This document shows positions 43,322 through 53,700 of a DNA stretch of 64,000 nucleotides, one piece after another. The notes below the pieces were generated by a model. The model saw nothing but the letters and a program-made list of their open reading frames with translations. It searched no databases and was not told where the DNA came from. Position 1 is the stretch's first letter. Every line of letters starts with the position of its first letter. The stretch is from NCBI RefSeq assembly GCF_001610875.1, contig NZ_CP011272.1, positions 3,949,988 to 4,013,987 on the forward strand. Reading direction: 5' to 3'. The DNA is from Pirellula sp. SH-Sr6A (GTDB lineage: Bacteria > Planctomycetota > Planctomycetia > Pirellulales > Pirellulaceae). The translations under genes and the position numbers were made by a program.

Positions 43322-45310
43322 CTAGGCGAAGATGCGTCGGTTGAAGACCAACCACTCCGTCATGAGCAAGACCAACCCCACGACCAAGAGCCAACGCCAA
43401 ATCTCTTGGCGAGCTTGGATGACGGACTCGGTCGCCGCAATTTTGTTGCCCCCAATTTCAATCCCCTCCGTCACTTCCAACTTGCTCTCTTGGGGTGAGA
43501 ACAAGTTTACGCAAAAGGTCTCCATCGGCTCCTTTTCATCCCCCGCATAAACGCGGTAGGAACCGAGTTCGTCGGTGCGAGTGAATGTTAATCGAGACTC
43601 CGAATTGCGTTCTAATGGATAACTCGTACCCTTGGGTGATTCGACTCGATACGCATCGAAGCGATTTGAAAGAGTTAACCCGATCGCTTGCCCCGGTAGC
43701 ACCGTCGGCGCTGTCGCCTCCGTAATGCCGCCACCCAAGTGCTCGATGACGGAGTACACAAACACAGGAAAGCTTCGCTTTCGCCCCCAGTCGGTGTTGA
43801 TTTCCAAGCCCCGTTCCGAACTCTCCACCAGCGAGAACCCCATCACGGCATCTTGGAAAGGTCCTCGGGGGGCGACAGCAAAAACAGGTCCGTTATTGCT
43901 GGTCATCAGAACAGTCCCTCCCTCCGGTGGCGTCACAGTATGACCTTCAAATATCGTCACCGATGCCATTTCTAAATACTGCGTGATCGGATTCTGCCGA
44001 TTGACATCCAATATAAAAAGGGGCCCATCATCAGGTCCCACTCCCCATCCGGGCGCCGCGGCATCCGTAGACGCGGGAGGCTGCATCCCGAGAAACAGAG
44101 TATTGGCATTCGGCATCTTCTTCGGTGCGCATTGGTCGAACAGAATCAAATCGTAGGATGCCGCCAATTCGGCTTCGCTGGTCTCCAGTTTCGCAAGGAA
44201 GTCTACCGGTTCCACTTGAACGGTCGCGATGCGCTGACACCGCTCCGTCTGGAGGGCCGCTTCCAACGCCGAATTCCCTGGAGTCAGAACGAGCACCGAG
44301 ATACGGCGGCTCGGTCGGATGGCGGCGTAGGCCACATTGTCAATCATTAGTGGATCTTCGTAGTCGAGCGTGAGCTTCAAGTCACCTTGGTCCAATTGCT
44401 GCAAATCGAACAGCAAGGCAGTTTCTTTGCCCGGTTCGATTGAGATTTCGTTTGCATCCGCTAATTCTCCATTGAGTTCGAGAGAGGCGGTGCACCGGAC
44501 CGCTTCGTCCCCAAAGTTGGTGATTCGAGCAAAGGCTTCCATGGCGTTTTGCTTCTCGTCGTTGCGTTGCACAGCGAATGTAACAATGGCGACATTGGGT
44601 GTCCCCGCCTCACCGATAGGAACGTATTCCACCTGGAGTTGCCCCAAATCGGCTTCTTCCAATCCGCTAAATGCGCCATCGCTCATCACGAAAACCTTCG
44701 CAGGGATTGCATCGGCAACTTGAACATCCCCGACTTCATCGAAACTCGATCTGCCGGGGTTCGCGAGTCCTGCCGCAGCTCGCAGCGCTTCGCTGATATC
44801 GGTCGTCCTTTGCGTCGGTTCGATCGATTGGACCGCGGCGAGCAGTTTGCTTTTGTCTTTAGTAAAACCTTGACGAACATCCGCACGATCCGAGAAAGCA
44901 ATCACCATCCCAACATCATCGCTGCCTGTCTGAGAGATTAAATTCCGCACTTGTTCTTTCGCCTTTTCCAGGCGACTGGATCCCTCTTCGACCGTCTGCA
45001 TACTGGCCGATTGATCGATAATATAGATGCGACGGTCCCCTATCGCGTCGGTCCCCTGCCATCCTGGGCGTAAACAAGCGAGAATCGCCAACAGCAAGAA
45101 CAACAGTTGCAGCCATAACAAAATGTTGTTCCGAAGTCTCTGCCATATACTATTAACATGTAGGTCCTCAAGAGCCCTCCTCCACAACAAAGTGCTCGGG
45201 ACCTCGATGGGGCGGCGGCGGAGCTTTAAGAAGTACAGGCTAAGGACCGCTGGTGGTATAGCGGCCATTAACAACCACCATGGCCAAGTGAGCGTGTTGA
45301 TCCAGTTCAT
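43322..45310 (-). CDS. BatA/VWA domain membrane protein
   Basis: This 662-residue protein has an N-terminal BatA membrane region: TWPWWLLMAAIPPAVLSLYF, the conserved LKLRRRPIEVPS, and a second helix NILLWLQLLFLLLAILACLR. A von Willebrand factor A domain follows at ~90-250 with the MIDAS motif DQSAS in YIIDQSASMQTV and a later conserved Thr-Asp region (TQRTTDIS). A periplasmic beta-rich part comes next, and a C-terminal helix (WLLVVGLVLLMTEWLVF) closes it. BatA/VWA proteins work with DUF58 proteins and MoxR ATPases in metal-linked or chaperone-like envelope functions. It overlaps the DUF58 gene by 4 nt. No MoxR gene lies in the window. Confidence 0.85.
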   Translation of the reverse strand: MNWINTLTWPWWLLMAAIPPAVLSLYFLKLRRRPIEVPSTLLWRRALEDLHVNSIWQRLRNNILLWLQLLFLLLAILACLRPGWQGTDAIGDRRIYIIDQSASMQTVEEGSSRLEKAKEQVRNLISQTGSDDVGMVIAFSDRADVRQGFTKDKSKLLAAVQSIEPTQRTTDISEALRAAAGLANPGRSSFDEVGDVQVADAIPAKVFVMSDGAFSGLEEADLGQLQVEYVPIGEAGTPNVAIVTFAVQRNDEKQNAMEAFARITNFGDEAVRCTASLELNGELADANEISIEPGKETALLFDLQQLDQGDLKLTLDYEDPLMIDNVAYAAIRPSRRISVLVLTPGNSALEAALQTERCQRIATVQVEPVDFLAKLETSEAELAASYDLILFDQCAPKKMPNANTLFLGMQPPASTDAAAPGWGVGPDDGPLFILDVNRQNPITQYLEMASVTIFEGHTVTPPEGGTVLMTSNNGPVFAVAPRGPFQDAVMGFSLVESSERGLEINTDWGRKRSFPVFVYSVIEHLGGGITEATAPTVLPGQAIGLTLSNRFDAYRVESPKGTSYPLERNSESRLTFTRTDELGSYRVYAGDEKEPMETFCVNLFSPQESKLEVTEGIEIGGNKIAATESVIQARQEIWRWLLVVGLVLLMTEWLVFNRRIFA

Positions 45311-46203
45311 CGAACAAGCCCCCTGGCTCTCAAATACTCATTGACTAGCTGATCGGCGGCTCGATCGCTTCTGGCCGGAACATAGGTGATCGACAGACGA
45401 TTGCAGAATGTCTTGGCTTGATCGACGAACGCGTTCAAGGTTTGTTGGTATCGCTGAAGGATGGGGGTCGATATCGACAGCTCGCGCACATCGCCATCCT
45501 CGCAATCGACGAGCTTCAAGTCTCCCACCAGTTTCGGTTCCAGTTCTTCAGGGCTGAGAATATGGACCATAAAGACATCCATCCCGCGTGCTACCAACAT
45601 TCGAAGGGCTGACTCGTAACCGGCCTTGCTCATGAGATCCGATATCACAACCGCGATCCCTTTGCCGGAATTCCGCAAACAAAAACGCTTGATGGCGTCC
45701 TGCATTTCCACTCCACCTGATCCGCACTCGATGGCTTCCAATGCCCCCATCAGTCGATGCGAGTTCGATTTCCCGCGGAGAACAACAGGTGTTCCAGCCG
45801 ATGCGAACCCCGAGACCGAAACTCGATCGCCTCTGCAAAGTCCGATGTAACCTAGACTCGCGGCGATCTGTTTCCCCACATGCAACTTGCTAGGATCCCC
45901 AAAACCCATCGAAAGTGAATCGTCGAGGATTGCATAGAAGTGCAAATCCTCCTCTTCCAAAAAGAGCTTGAGATAGAGCCTATCCAAGCGAGCGTAAAGA
46001 TTCCAATCGATGAACCGGAGGTCATCCCCCGAGGAGTAGTTCCTGAAATCGGCGAACTCGACACTTTGCCCTTTCCGCTTGCTCCGCCGTTCCCCCTTCA
46101 TTCTCCCGCGAAAGATCTTACGACTGACCAACTCCATCCGCTCCAATTTGCTCATCAATTCGGGCGTGAGCAGCGGTGCGCTGGTGCGTGAAGCGGAGTC
46201 CAT
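45307..46203 (-). CDS. DUF58 domain-containing protein
   Basis: This 298-residue protein contains the DUF58 core: GRMKGERRSKRKGQSVEFAD, FRNYSSGDDLRFIDWNLYAR, LKLFLEEEDLHFYAILDDS. It has a VWA-like fold with DDSLSMGFG in the MIDAS position. The start is set at ATG 46203 (MDSASRTSAPLL). An upstream in-frame start at 46260 would add 19 residues. It overlaps the BatA/VWA gene by 4 nt, which supports a joint complex. DUF58 proteins are regular partners of MoxR AAA+ ATPases. Confidence 0.85.
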   Translation of the reverse strand: MDSASRTSAPLLTPELMSKLERMELVSRKIFRGRMKGERRSKRKGQSVEFADFRNYSSGDDLRFIDWNLYARLDRLYLKLFLEEEDLHFYAILDDSLSMGFGDPSKLHVGKQIAASLGYIGLCRGDRVSVSGFASAGTPVVLRGKSNSHRLMGALEAIECGSGGVEMQDAIKRFCLRNSGKGIAVVISDLMSKAGYESALRMLVARGMDVFMVHILSPEELEPKLVGDLKLVDCEDGDVRELSISTPILQRYQQTLNAFVDQAKTFCNRLSITYVPARSDRAADQLVNEYLRARGLVR

Positions 46204-46290
46204 AGGGCTGACCGTAAGAAGTTTTTGTGAAGGAAGATGGTTCGGAGGATCGCTCCGCACCGCCAGTATACCAGAGTCGCAATGGATGGA

Positions 46291-48801
46291 TTATTCGTAG
46301 CCCAATGCAGTCTTCAGGTGGATTCTGGCTGCTCGCTCCGCCGGGATCAAGGACGCTGCTACCGCCATGATCATGGCTAACGCAATACTCGACAGGAAGA
46401 ACCAAGGTCGCAACACCAACTCCACATCGTGGCCCGTCGCCGTGTAGGTGGAAAGATTGATCAGATAGGCAATGACTCCGCCCATCAAGGCTCCAGGAAC
46501 GAAACCAACAATCCCGAGAAGCAACGCCTGCGAGACAATCATCCGACGAACCTGGGCCCGCGTCATCGCAACGACTCGCAACAACCCAATCTCCCGCGTT
46601 TGCTCGATGATGTTCATGGAAAGGGTGTTCACAAGCCCGAACGATGCGATCGCCGAGCCCAATGCCAACAATCCCCAAAGCCCCGCATTCACCCCTCGCG
46701 ACATCGAACGAATCATCTCCACCAAGTCCGCATTGGACTGAAACAAAAGCCCCTCCGCCTCGCACAAGGCTTGAACACGCGACTCCACCTCGCTCGCGCG
46801 ATCAGGCATGGCATCGACGATGTAGGCATCCTGCCCCTCGACTTGAAACGCAACTTCGGCAGCACCTCGGTCCATATAAACCGTGAGCCCACCCGCGATG
46901 TAATCGTTCACCACACCCGCAATGCGATACTCCCGAACGCCAGAAAGGGTTTCCATCGGCAGAACATCGCCGCGATGAATCTTTAATCGCTCGCTGAGAA
47001 CGCTTCCAATCGCCACTTCTCCGTTCGCTAGCCCAGCACCGATCTCTTCGGTCTTTCCATCGACAACATCGAAATAGACCGCGTCGGCCTCCTGATACTT
47101 TCGAATCACGACAATCACCGAATTCTCACCCGACCTGGCGCTAACGAAACGAAGGGGCGTGACTTTCTCCACGCCCTCCATCGCTCGGAGCTCTTCACCC
47201 ACCGCATCCGACAGATCTGCGGACCGCCCCGTCGACATATCCGGCATGGTCGCTCGCACAAAGAAGTCCCCCACGAGCGCCCGAGAACACCAGACATCGA
47301 CATCCCGAATGTTGTCCATGATGGTCAACCCCAGTCCGATTCCGGTGCTGATTGCGATGAACAGCACACTCGCGGTCATCGCGGTCCGACTGCGGTGCCT
47401 CAACAGCTGACGATGGGCGAGCCCCGACTCCACCCCTAGCAATGGCCGGATCAACCGTTGCACGCATCGAGAAGTTGGCTCCACGATCAATGGCAATAAA
47501 AATACGATGCCCACCAAAATCGATACCGACGCTGCGATCGTCCATTTCATCGAAAGCAACTCGAGAAAACAGCCCAGGTGCAACCCCCCGCCCAAAGCGA
47601 CCAACAGTCCCCCAAGGGCAGGCCATCGCCAACTCGACCCCCGCATCTCCGATGCGATCACCACTTGCATGGCTTCAGCCGGGGATAGCATTCCCGCCCG
47701 CCGCGCCGGAAGAAAAGCGCCCGCCCAGGAAATACCCAAACCAAATACAACGGCGAGAGCGAATGGCCACCAATGCACCTGCGGATCTGGCATGCCGGTC
47801 TGCAACACCTGGGAAGTCGCTCGTACGAGGAAAAAAGCTCCGACAACACCGACCAACGAACCTACCACCGTACCGATCGCCCCCAGCATCAATGCCTCGC
47901 GCATCACGAAGCCTTCGATTTGCTTCCTCGTCGCTCCGATCGCTCGCAGAATGCCGAGTTGCCGACGACGCTCTCCGACGACCATTTGAAACGTATTAAA
48001 AATCGTGAACACAGCAATCATCAGTGCGAATGCGGTCGCTAATGTCAGCCCCAGTTCCGCCGCACGAATGGTCTGATCCGCCATCTGATTGTCTTGTGCC
48101 GGAGCTTTGACCCCGATTCCTACAGGGAGAATCTCCGCAATCGATTCACGAACTCGATCGCGATCACCCTCTTGGTCCCTCAACACTTCGATGCGATCGA
48201 GCTTCTGTCGGATCCGAAACTGCGATTGCACTGTGCGCAAAGGACCATAAAGAACACCCCCTTGAGATAGACTGCTCGCTCCTTGATGCCGCAGTAACGC
48301 TGCCACCTTCCAAGCTTGCAAGCCCGATCGAGTAAGCAACTTGACCTCCGAACCCAACTCCATCCCCATCGACTTGGCGAATCGCTCATCCAACGCCAAC
48401 GCGGAACCACTGGATGGCATCTCTCCAACGACCACTTCGTAGTCTCGGACCAACTGATCGACTTCGGAATCGACCCCCAAGATCTGCGTTTTAGCTCGCT
48501 TGTCCCCTACGTATAACAACGTGGAACGCTGCACCGTAGGAACCGCGACCCGAACCCCAGATACTTGGGCGACCGATGGAAGAAGGTCCGCATCGAAACT
48601 CGCTCCCCCCTCCGCGGTGATGATAAAATCCGTCTTACCTACCAATGCCGCGAACATCGACGATTGCGCCATGCGAACGGTGGAGGATGTCAAAGCGACG
48701 GAAATCACGGCGGCCGTCCCTAACGCAACACTGAGTACGGTCAGACCGGTACGAACCGCCCGATGCTGGATCTCACGAAGCGTCATACGCCAAAACGACA
48801 T
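46291..48801 (-). CDS. ABC transporter permease of the MacB/FtsX type
   Basis: This 836-residue membrane protein has two copies of the FtsX fold. The first is a TM helix after HRAVRTGLTVLSVALGTAAV, a periplasmic MacB-PCD region, and helices around LGLTLATAFALMIAVFTIFN. The second starts near HRQLLRHRSRTAMTASVLFI and ends with LGSAIASFGLVNTLSMNIIE and QTREIGLLRVVAMTRAQVR. Such proteins use an ATPase to drive mechanical transmembrane work, for example lipoprotein release or peptide export. No ATPase gene adjoins it. ATG 48801 is chosen, since the 63 codons before it have no membrane-protein character. It lies 87 nt from the DUF58 gene. Confidence 0.85.
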   Translation of the reverse strand: MSFWRMTLREIQHRAVRTGLTVLSVALGTAAVISVALTSSTVRMAQSSMFAALVGKTDFIITAEGGASFDADLLPSVAQVSGVRVAVPTVQRSTLLYVGDKRAKTQILGVDSEVDQLVRDYEVVVGEMPSSGSALALDERFAKSMGMELGSEVKLLTRSGLQAWKVAALLRHQGASSLSQGGVLYGPLRTVQSQFRIRQKLDRIEVLRDQEGDRDRVRESIAEILPVGIGVKAPAQDNQMADQTIRAAELGLTLATAFALMIAVFTIFNTFQMVVGERRRQLGILRAIGATRKQIEGFVMREALMLGAIGTVVGSLVGVVGAFFLVRATSQVLQTGMPDPQVHWWPFALAVVFGLGISWAGAFLPARRAGMLSPAEAMQVVIASEMRGSSWRWPALGGLLVALGGGLHLGCFLELLSMKWTIAASVSILVGIVFLLPLIVEPTSRCVQRLIRPLLGVESGLAHRQLLRHRSRTAMTASVLFIAISTGIGLGLTIMDNIRDVDVWCSRALVGDFFVRATMPDMSTGRSADLSDAVGEELRAMEGVEKVTPLRFVSARSGENSVIVVIRKYQEADAVYFDVVDGKTEEIGAGLANGEVAIGSVLSERLKIHRGDVLPMETLSGVREYRIAGVVNDYIAGGLTVYMDRGAAEVAFQVEGQDAYIVDAMPDRASEVESRVQALCEAEGLLFQSNADLVEMIRSMSRGVNAGLWGLLALGSAIASFGLVNTLSMNIIEQTREIGLLRVVAMTRAQVRRMIVSQALLLGIVGFVPGALMGGVIAYLINLSTYTATGHDVELVLRPWFFLSSIALAMIMAVAASLIPAERAARIHLKTALGYE

Positions 48802-48952
48802 CGATTTCTCCTGTTCAAACCTCAACGCGTGGAAGCCGTCCTTCCGCCCCAACCTTCCTCCCTGCATTGTACTCGAAACCAGCCAAACCCACCCTCCCGA
48901 TTGCGTTATCTTATACGGGTCGCCCACTTCCCCTCTCCAAGATTCTCCCGCC

Positions 48953-50437
48953 ATGAAATGCTTGCTTGCCTGCGCGGTCTTGATCGCCATAGGATTCGCG
49001 AAACTTTCGTTCCCTTCCGCGGTTCATGCTTTTGCCCCTCCCAATGTGGTCTTGATCGTCGCGGATGATATGGGCTACGCCGATCTGGGCGTTCAAGGCG
49101 CCAAGGGGTTCGAAACCCCTGCTCTGGATAAGCTAGCCAAGGAAGGAACTCGATTTACGGACTTTTATGTCGCCCAAGCAGTCTGCACGGCATCGCGGAC
49201 GGCACTGATGACGGGCTGCTACCCAAATCGGCTCGGTATGCACGGTGCATACAACCATACCAGTCGCGATGGGATCGCCGCCGAAGAATGGCTGCTGCCA
49301 GAGATGTTGCGTGATCGAGGATACGCGACTGCAGGTATGGGGAAATGGCATCTTGGAACTCGCTTGAAATTCCATCCATTCCGCCATGGCTTCGACGAAT
49401 GGTTCGGCATTCCCTACTCGAACGACAACACGAAATATCATCCGACACTCGCTGCGGAAATGCCTCCTCTGCCTCTGTATGATGGTGAAGAGATCGTCGA
49501 ACTCGATCCCGATCAATCTCTCTTTACAAAGCGATTCACCGAACGTGCGATCGAATTCATCGAACGGAACAAGACTCGCCCGTTCTTCCTTTACCTACCG
49601 CATGTGATGCCTCATGTTCCCATCTTTGCCTCCGAACAATTTCGAGGGAAAAGCCAGTTGGGACTTTATGGCGATGTGATGGAAGAATTGGATTGGTCGG
49701 TCGGCGAGATCCTCGGAACGCTTGATCGATTGGACTTGGACGAGAACACACTCGTCATTTTCATCTCGGACAACGGACCTTTTCTCTCTTATGGTGAGCA
49801 CGCAGGTTCTGCGGCGCCACATCGGGAGGGGAAGCTGACGACGTTCGAAGGTGGCGTGCGTGTTCCTTGCCTGATGCGATGGAAGGGAACGATCCCAGCC
49901 CAACGCGTCTGCGCGGAACCTTTTATGGGGATCGACTTGCTACCGACCTTGACGGAGATCGTGGGTGGAAAGCCCGCTCAGCTACCGATCGACGGTCGAT
50001 CCGCCAAAGGACTGATCCTTGCTGAACCCGATGTGCAGGCACCCCATGAAGCTCTCTACTTCTATTCGGGTACTGCATTGCAAGCGATCCGGAGCGGCCG
50101 CTGGAAATTGCACTTCGCACACCCATATATCACGCCAGCAGGAGAGCCGGGGCGGGCGGGAAAGCCATCGAATTTCGGGAAGCTCGCCCCTGCTTCCATT
50201 GTGCAGTCGGGTGTCGAAGGAATCGCAACACGGCATGGATATCGAATCGAACATCTCGAGCTCTCCCTCTATGACCTTAGCAAGGATCCAGGAGAACAGC
50301 AAAACGTCGCTTCGGCGCATCCTGATGTTGTGAAGAGGTTGTCCGAGTATGCACGCGCAGCAAAACAAGAGCTTGGAGATTCTCTCACGCAGTCCAAGGG
50401 GACGGGACTCCGCCCGCCCGGGCTAGACAGCCCCTAG
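48953..50437 (+). CDS. formylglycine-dependent sulfatase
   Basis: This 494-residue exported protein has signal peptide CLLACAVLIAIGFAKLSFPS. The metal-binding start VVLIVADDMGYADLG (Asp38/Asp39) and the sulfatase signature CTASRTALMTG are present. Cys78 of C-x-A-S-R is the site converted to formylglycine by a sulfatase-modifying enzyme. MGKWHLG, with the active-site Lys and His, follows, and IFISDNGP supplies further metal ligands. The substrate is probably a sulfated polysaccharide or glycan, as is common in marine planctomycetes. No dedicated modifying enzyme is adjacent. It diverges from the MacB-type permease with a 151-nt gap. Confidence 0.9.
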   Translation: MKCLLACAVLIAIGFAKLSFPSAVHAFAPPNVVLIVADDMGYADLGVQGAKGFETPALDKLAKEGTRFTDFYVAQAVCTASRTALMTGCYPNRLGMHGAYNHTSRDGIAAEEWLLPEMLRDRGYATAGMGKWHLGTRLKFHPFRHGFDEWFGIPYSNDNTKYHPTLAAEMPPLPLYDGEEIVELDPDQSLFTKRFTERAIEFIERNKTRPFFLYLPHVMPHVPIFASEQFRGKSQLGLYGDVMEELDWSVGEILGTLDRLDLDENTLVIFISDNGPFLSYGEHAGSAAPHREGKLTTFEGGVRVPCLMRWKGTIPAQRVCAEPFMGIDLLPTLTEIVGGKPAQLPIDGRSAKGLILAEPDVQAPHEALYFYSGTALQAIRSGRWKLHFAHPYITPAGEPGRAGKPSNFGKLAPASIVQSGVEGIATRHGYRIEHLELSLYDLSKDPGEQQNVASAHPDVVKRLSEYARAAKQELGDSLTQSKGTGLRPPGLDSP

Positions 50438-50754
50438 TGCGATGGCCTTGGATTAATGAATGTGCGTGTCAGAAGCCTCATGTTACTGGAGGTCGAGGAA
50501 GGCGGATTCTCGCAAAAGCGCAATGCCCGCAAAGGAAGTAGGACAAGCTAGTTTGGAAAGTAATCGTTGGCCTGAGATGCATGGAATGCTTCAACCACGG
50601 ACGACGCGGAATACACGGAAAAGGCACAAGGAATGGAGTGGCCTTCCTTCGGTGTGTTCGGTGTGTTCCGTGGTTCATTGATCCTCGAACACAAAAGTGA
50701 ATTCGTGGTCGCTGCTCCAGTTCACGCGGACGTCAAAACCAAAATAGCGGCGCG
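50438..50754. other. intergenic region between convergent genes
   Basis: This 317-nt gap separates the sulfatase from the second PSD1 cytochrome. It contains an inverted-repeat element (50593-50678) listed separately. No gene or clean intrinsic terminator was recognised elsewhere in the gap. Confidence 0.55.
50593..50678. repeat. short inverted-repeat element (MITE-like)
   Basis: An 86-nt segment has imperfect inverted ends. The left arm begins AACCACGGACGACGCGGA; the right arm, read on the opposite strand, begins ATGAACCACGGAACACACCG. The ends share AACCACGGA and a repeating ACACGGA/ACACCGA pattern. The layout (ATGAAC start, short-period repeat, almost no interior) resembles the ends of the GxxExxY elements at 17.9-18.6 kb but with a different sequence. 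Confidence 0.6.
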
Positions 50755-53700
50755 CTAGAAGCAGAAGAGAAGTTCTTTGGAATTGAGAAGAACATGGGCG
50801 AAGTCCTTCCACGCTTCGCGGCGCTGCGACGCAGATGGAGCAATCTCCGCGGAGGCTTGATCGGACCTCCCACCCGCATCCTCGATGAACGCAAGCGAAC
50901 GGGTCACTTCGCCATCGCTTGGCTCTCGCCCTCGCGCATCCCGCAACATCTCGACAACGCGTTGGCGGTCGCTCAAATCCTTTTTTAGCATGCGATCGGC
51001 CCATCGCTCCGCCAACGCATGGATCATCGGATCGTTGAGCATCGTGAGGGCCTGCGCGGGAACATTGGACACATTGCGACGCCCCATCGAACTAAATGGA
51101 GTGGGCATGTCAAACGCCGTCAACATGGGATTGAGGAAGTTACGTCGAACCTCCAAGTAAAGACTCCGTCGCCCTCGACCATCCATAGGGCCGCTTTGAT
51201 TAGGTCGCCCCCGGCCTGTTAAGAAATCGTTGAGGTGCACGCGTACCGTCCCCCCTTCCAGTTGGTTATCAAGTTGCCCCGACACCAAAAACAATCCATC
51301 CCGAACGGCTTCACCCTGTAGTTTCTTGACATGCGCAAACGCTAAATACTCATTGCTGGGATCCACCGGAGAGTCATCCCCCGAAGCCGTTCGCTGACGA
51401 TAGGTGTTCGAAAGGCAAATCGACCGAATCAACGACTTGAGCGACCAGTCCCGTTCTCGGAGCGAAATCGCTAATTCATCTAACAGCTCTGGGTGTGTGG
51501 GCGCTTTCCCTTGCACCCCAAAATCATCCGTCGTCGCGACGATTCCGCGCCCGATCAAATGATGCCACAACCGATTCGCGATCACCCGTGCAACGAGAGG
51601 ATTCTCCGGCGCAAGCATCTGTTCGGCCAACTCCAGCCGCCCCGACCCATGAATATCGTTGCGTACCGTCTCCTTTCCTCCGAGCGCCTCTAAAAAGCGA
51701 CGGGGAACTTCCTCTGCCGGTTTGTCGGGATTGCCGCGAATGAGAAGGAAATCGTTCTGGCCTGATCCATCCTGCATGGCCATCGCTACTCGCGATTCCC
51801 AAGGGGCTTTTTTGGCCAAAGCATCTTCGGCTTCGCTCCACGATTCGACCGCCCGCTGCCACTCCTCTCGAAATGCCGCGGCGGTGGAATCCGATTGCGT
51901 CTCACTCCATCGATCCAACAACTCCGCAATAACCCACGCGTCCAGCTTCCGTTCATCCTCGGACTGATTCCCAATCGACGCATCGCTTCCCTTTTGAAGC
52001 CTCACGAAGGATTCTTCGATACGATCGGCATCCCACGCTGGCCGAGCCCCCTCCGGGACCGGCCCACTGACAACTTGCGCCAGCTCGAATCCATCGGAAC
52101 CAATGGCCGAAAACTCCAGGTGCACTCGTTTGTTCCGATAACGGCTTAGGTTGGGACCGAGTACCCATCTCCAACCCGATTCTTTCTCAGCCTTGGATTC
52201 AAAAACGGTTTCACCATGCAGCGGGCCAGCGATCAACCGGTGGGAGTCGACAGCCGTGAATACCCGGAAACTCCCTCGCACCCAAAAGGCGAGGCGATCT
52301 GATTCCAGCAGAAACGATGGGGTAAGGAACGTCCCCCCTGCTTGGTCCACTTGAGCATATCGATTTTGAGTATTCATTCGATCCAGTACCAATTTTTGTC
52401 TCAACCAAAAGGGGTCGAAGGCGATCGATGGAAACGAAGAGGCCCGCACTCGATTGGGAGTCTGGGGATGGAGGCGAAGGGAATACCAGCCTGCCGGCTG
52501 AACGTGTAGCCCAAACGCTGGTCCATTGGTTCGGAACGATTCGGGCGGCAGTGTAGCTGCGTCAAATCGAACTCGAGGGTCATGAGATGGAAGCGGCGAC
52601 GGTCCCTGCTTGGATGAAACCATCGATTGAACCAATTCGCCTCGTTTGGACTCGTCGAGTGTCGGAATCCATTGATTTAAAATCGATTCGATGCGACCAC
52701 GATATTGGTTTCGTGTGTGCTCTAGTTCCTTTTGAATTTTCTTTTCCGCCTCATCCGTTTCGAACCGAACGAGCCGGTAATGGCTACTCCGCAGATAACC
52801 GTACATCGCGTAGTAGTCTTCGTTGCTAATGGCATCGAATTTGTGATCATGGCATCGCGCGCATGCGACGGTCATGCCCAAAAAAGACTTGGAAAAAACG
52901 TCCACCATGTTGTCGAACCGGTCCGTTTCGTCTTTGCGAGTATCGACGGGAGAATGGACCCATTCTCCGAGAAACCAAAACCCGGTCGCCAAGATCGATT
53001 CGTTCCATCGCTTGGTCGGATGGCGACGTGGATGCTCCTGCAGGTCACCTGCGACGTGTTCGCGGACCAGATCAGAATAGGGAAGGTCTGCATTCCAAGC
53101 GCGCACGAGATAATCGCGGTAGTGCTCGGCTCCCGGGATATCTTCGTCGAACTCGTGACCTCGGGACTGCGCGTACCGGACCAAGTCCATCCAGTGCCGT
53201 GCAAAGCGAACGCCGAACTGCGGATTCGCGAGAAGGGCGTCTAGCATCTGCTCATACCAATCCTCGCTCGGCTCCTCTCCCCAACGCGCCAACTCCTGAT
53301 CCGTCGGAGGGATGCCCAACAAGTCCCAATGCAATCGGCGGATAAGTATCTCTCGACTTGCCGGCCCGACAGGTGCCAAGTCTTTCGAGCGGAGTCCTTC
53401 GTGGATCCATACATCGATAGGCGATTGTGGTCCCCAGGCCTTCACCATTTCAGGTAGTGGCCGGGAAACGATTGGGCTCCATGCCCAGTGCGAATCCTTC
53501 CGAGACGCCAAATCAAATGTCGCAATCTCTTTCTTTGATTGCGGGATCGGCTCTTCTGGCCAAGGAGCACCAGCCAACACCCATTTGGTCAAGTCGTCGA
53601 TCTCAGCAGCCGGAAGCTTGCCGGACGGTGGCATCTCGTATCCTTCGTAACGGATCGCCTGCAGAAAGAGACTTTCCGATGGATTCTCCCCATCCACCGC

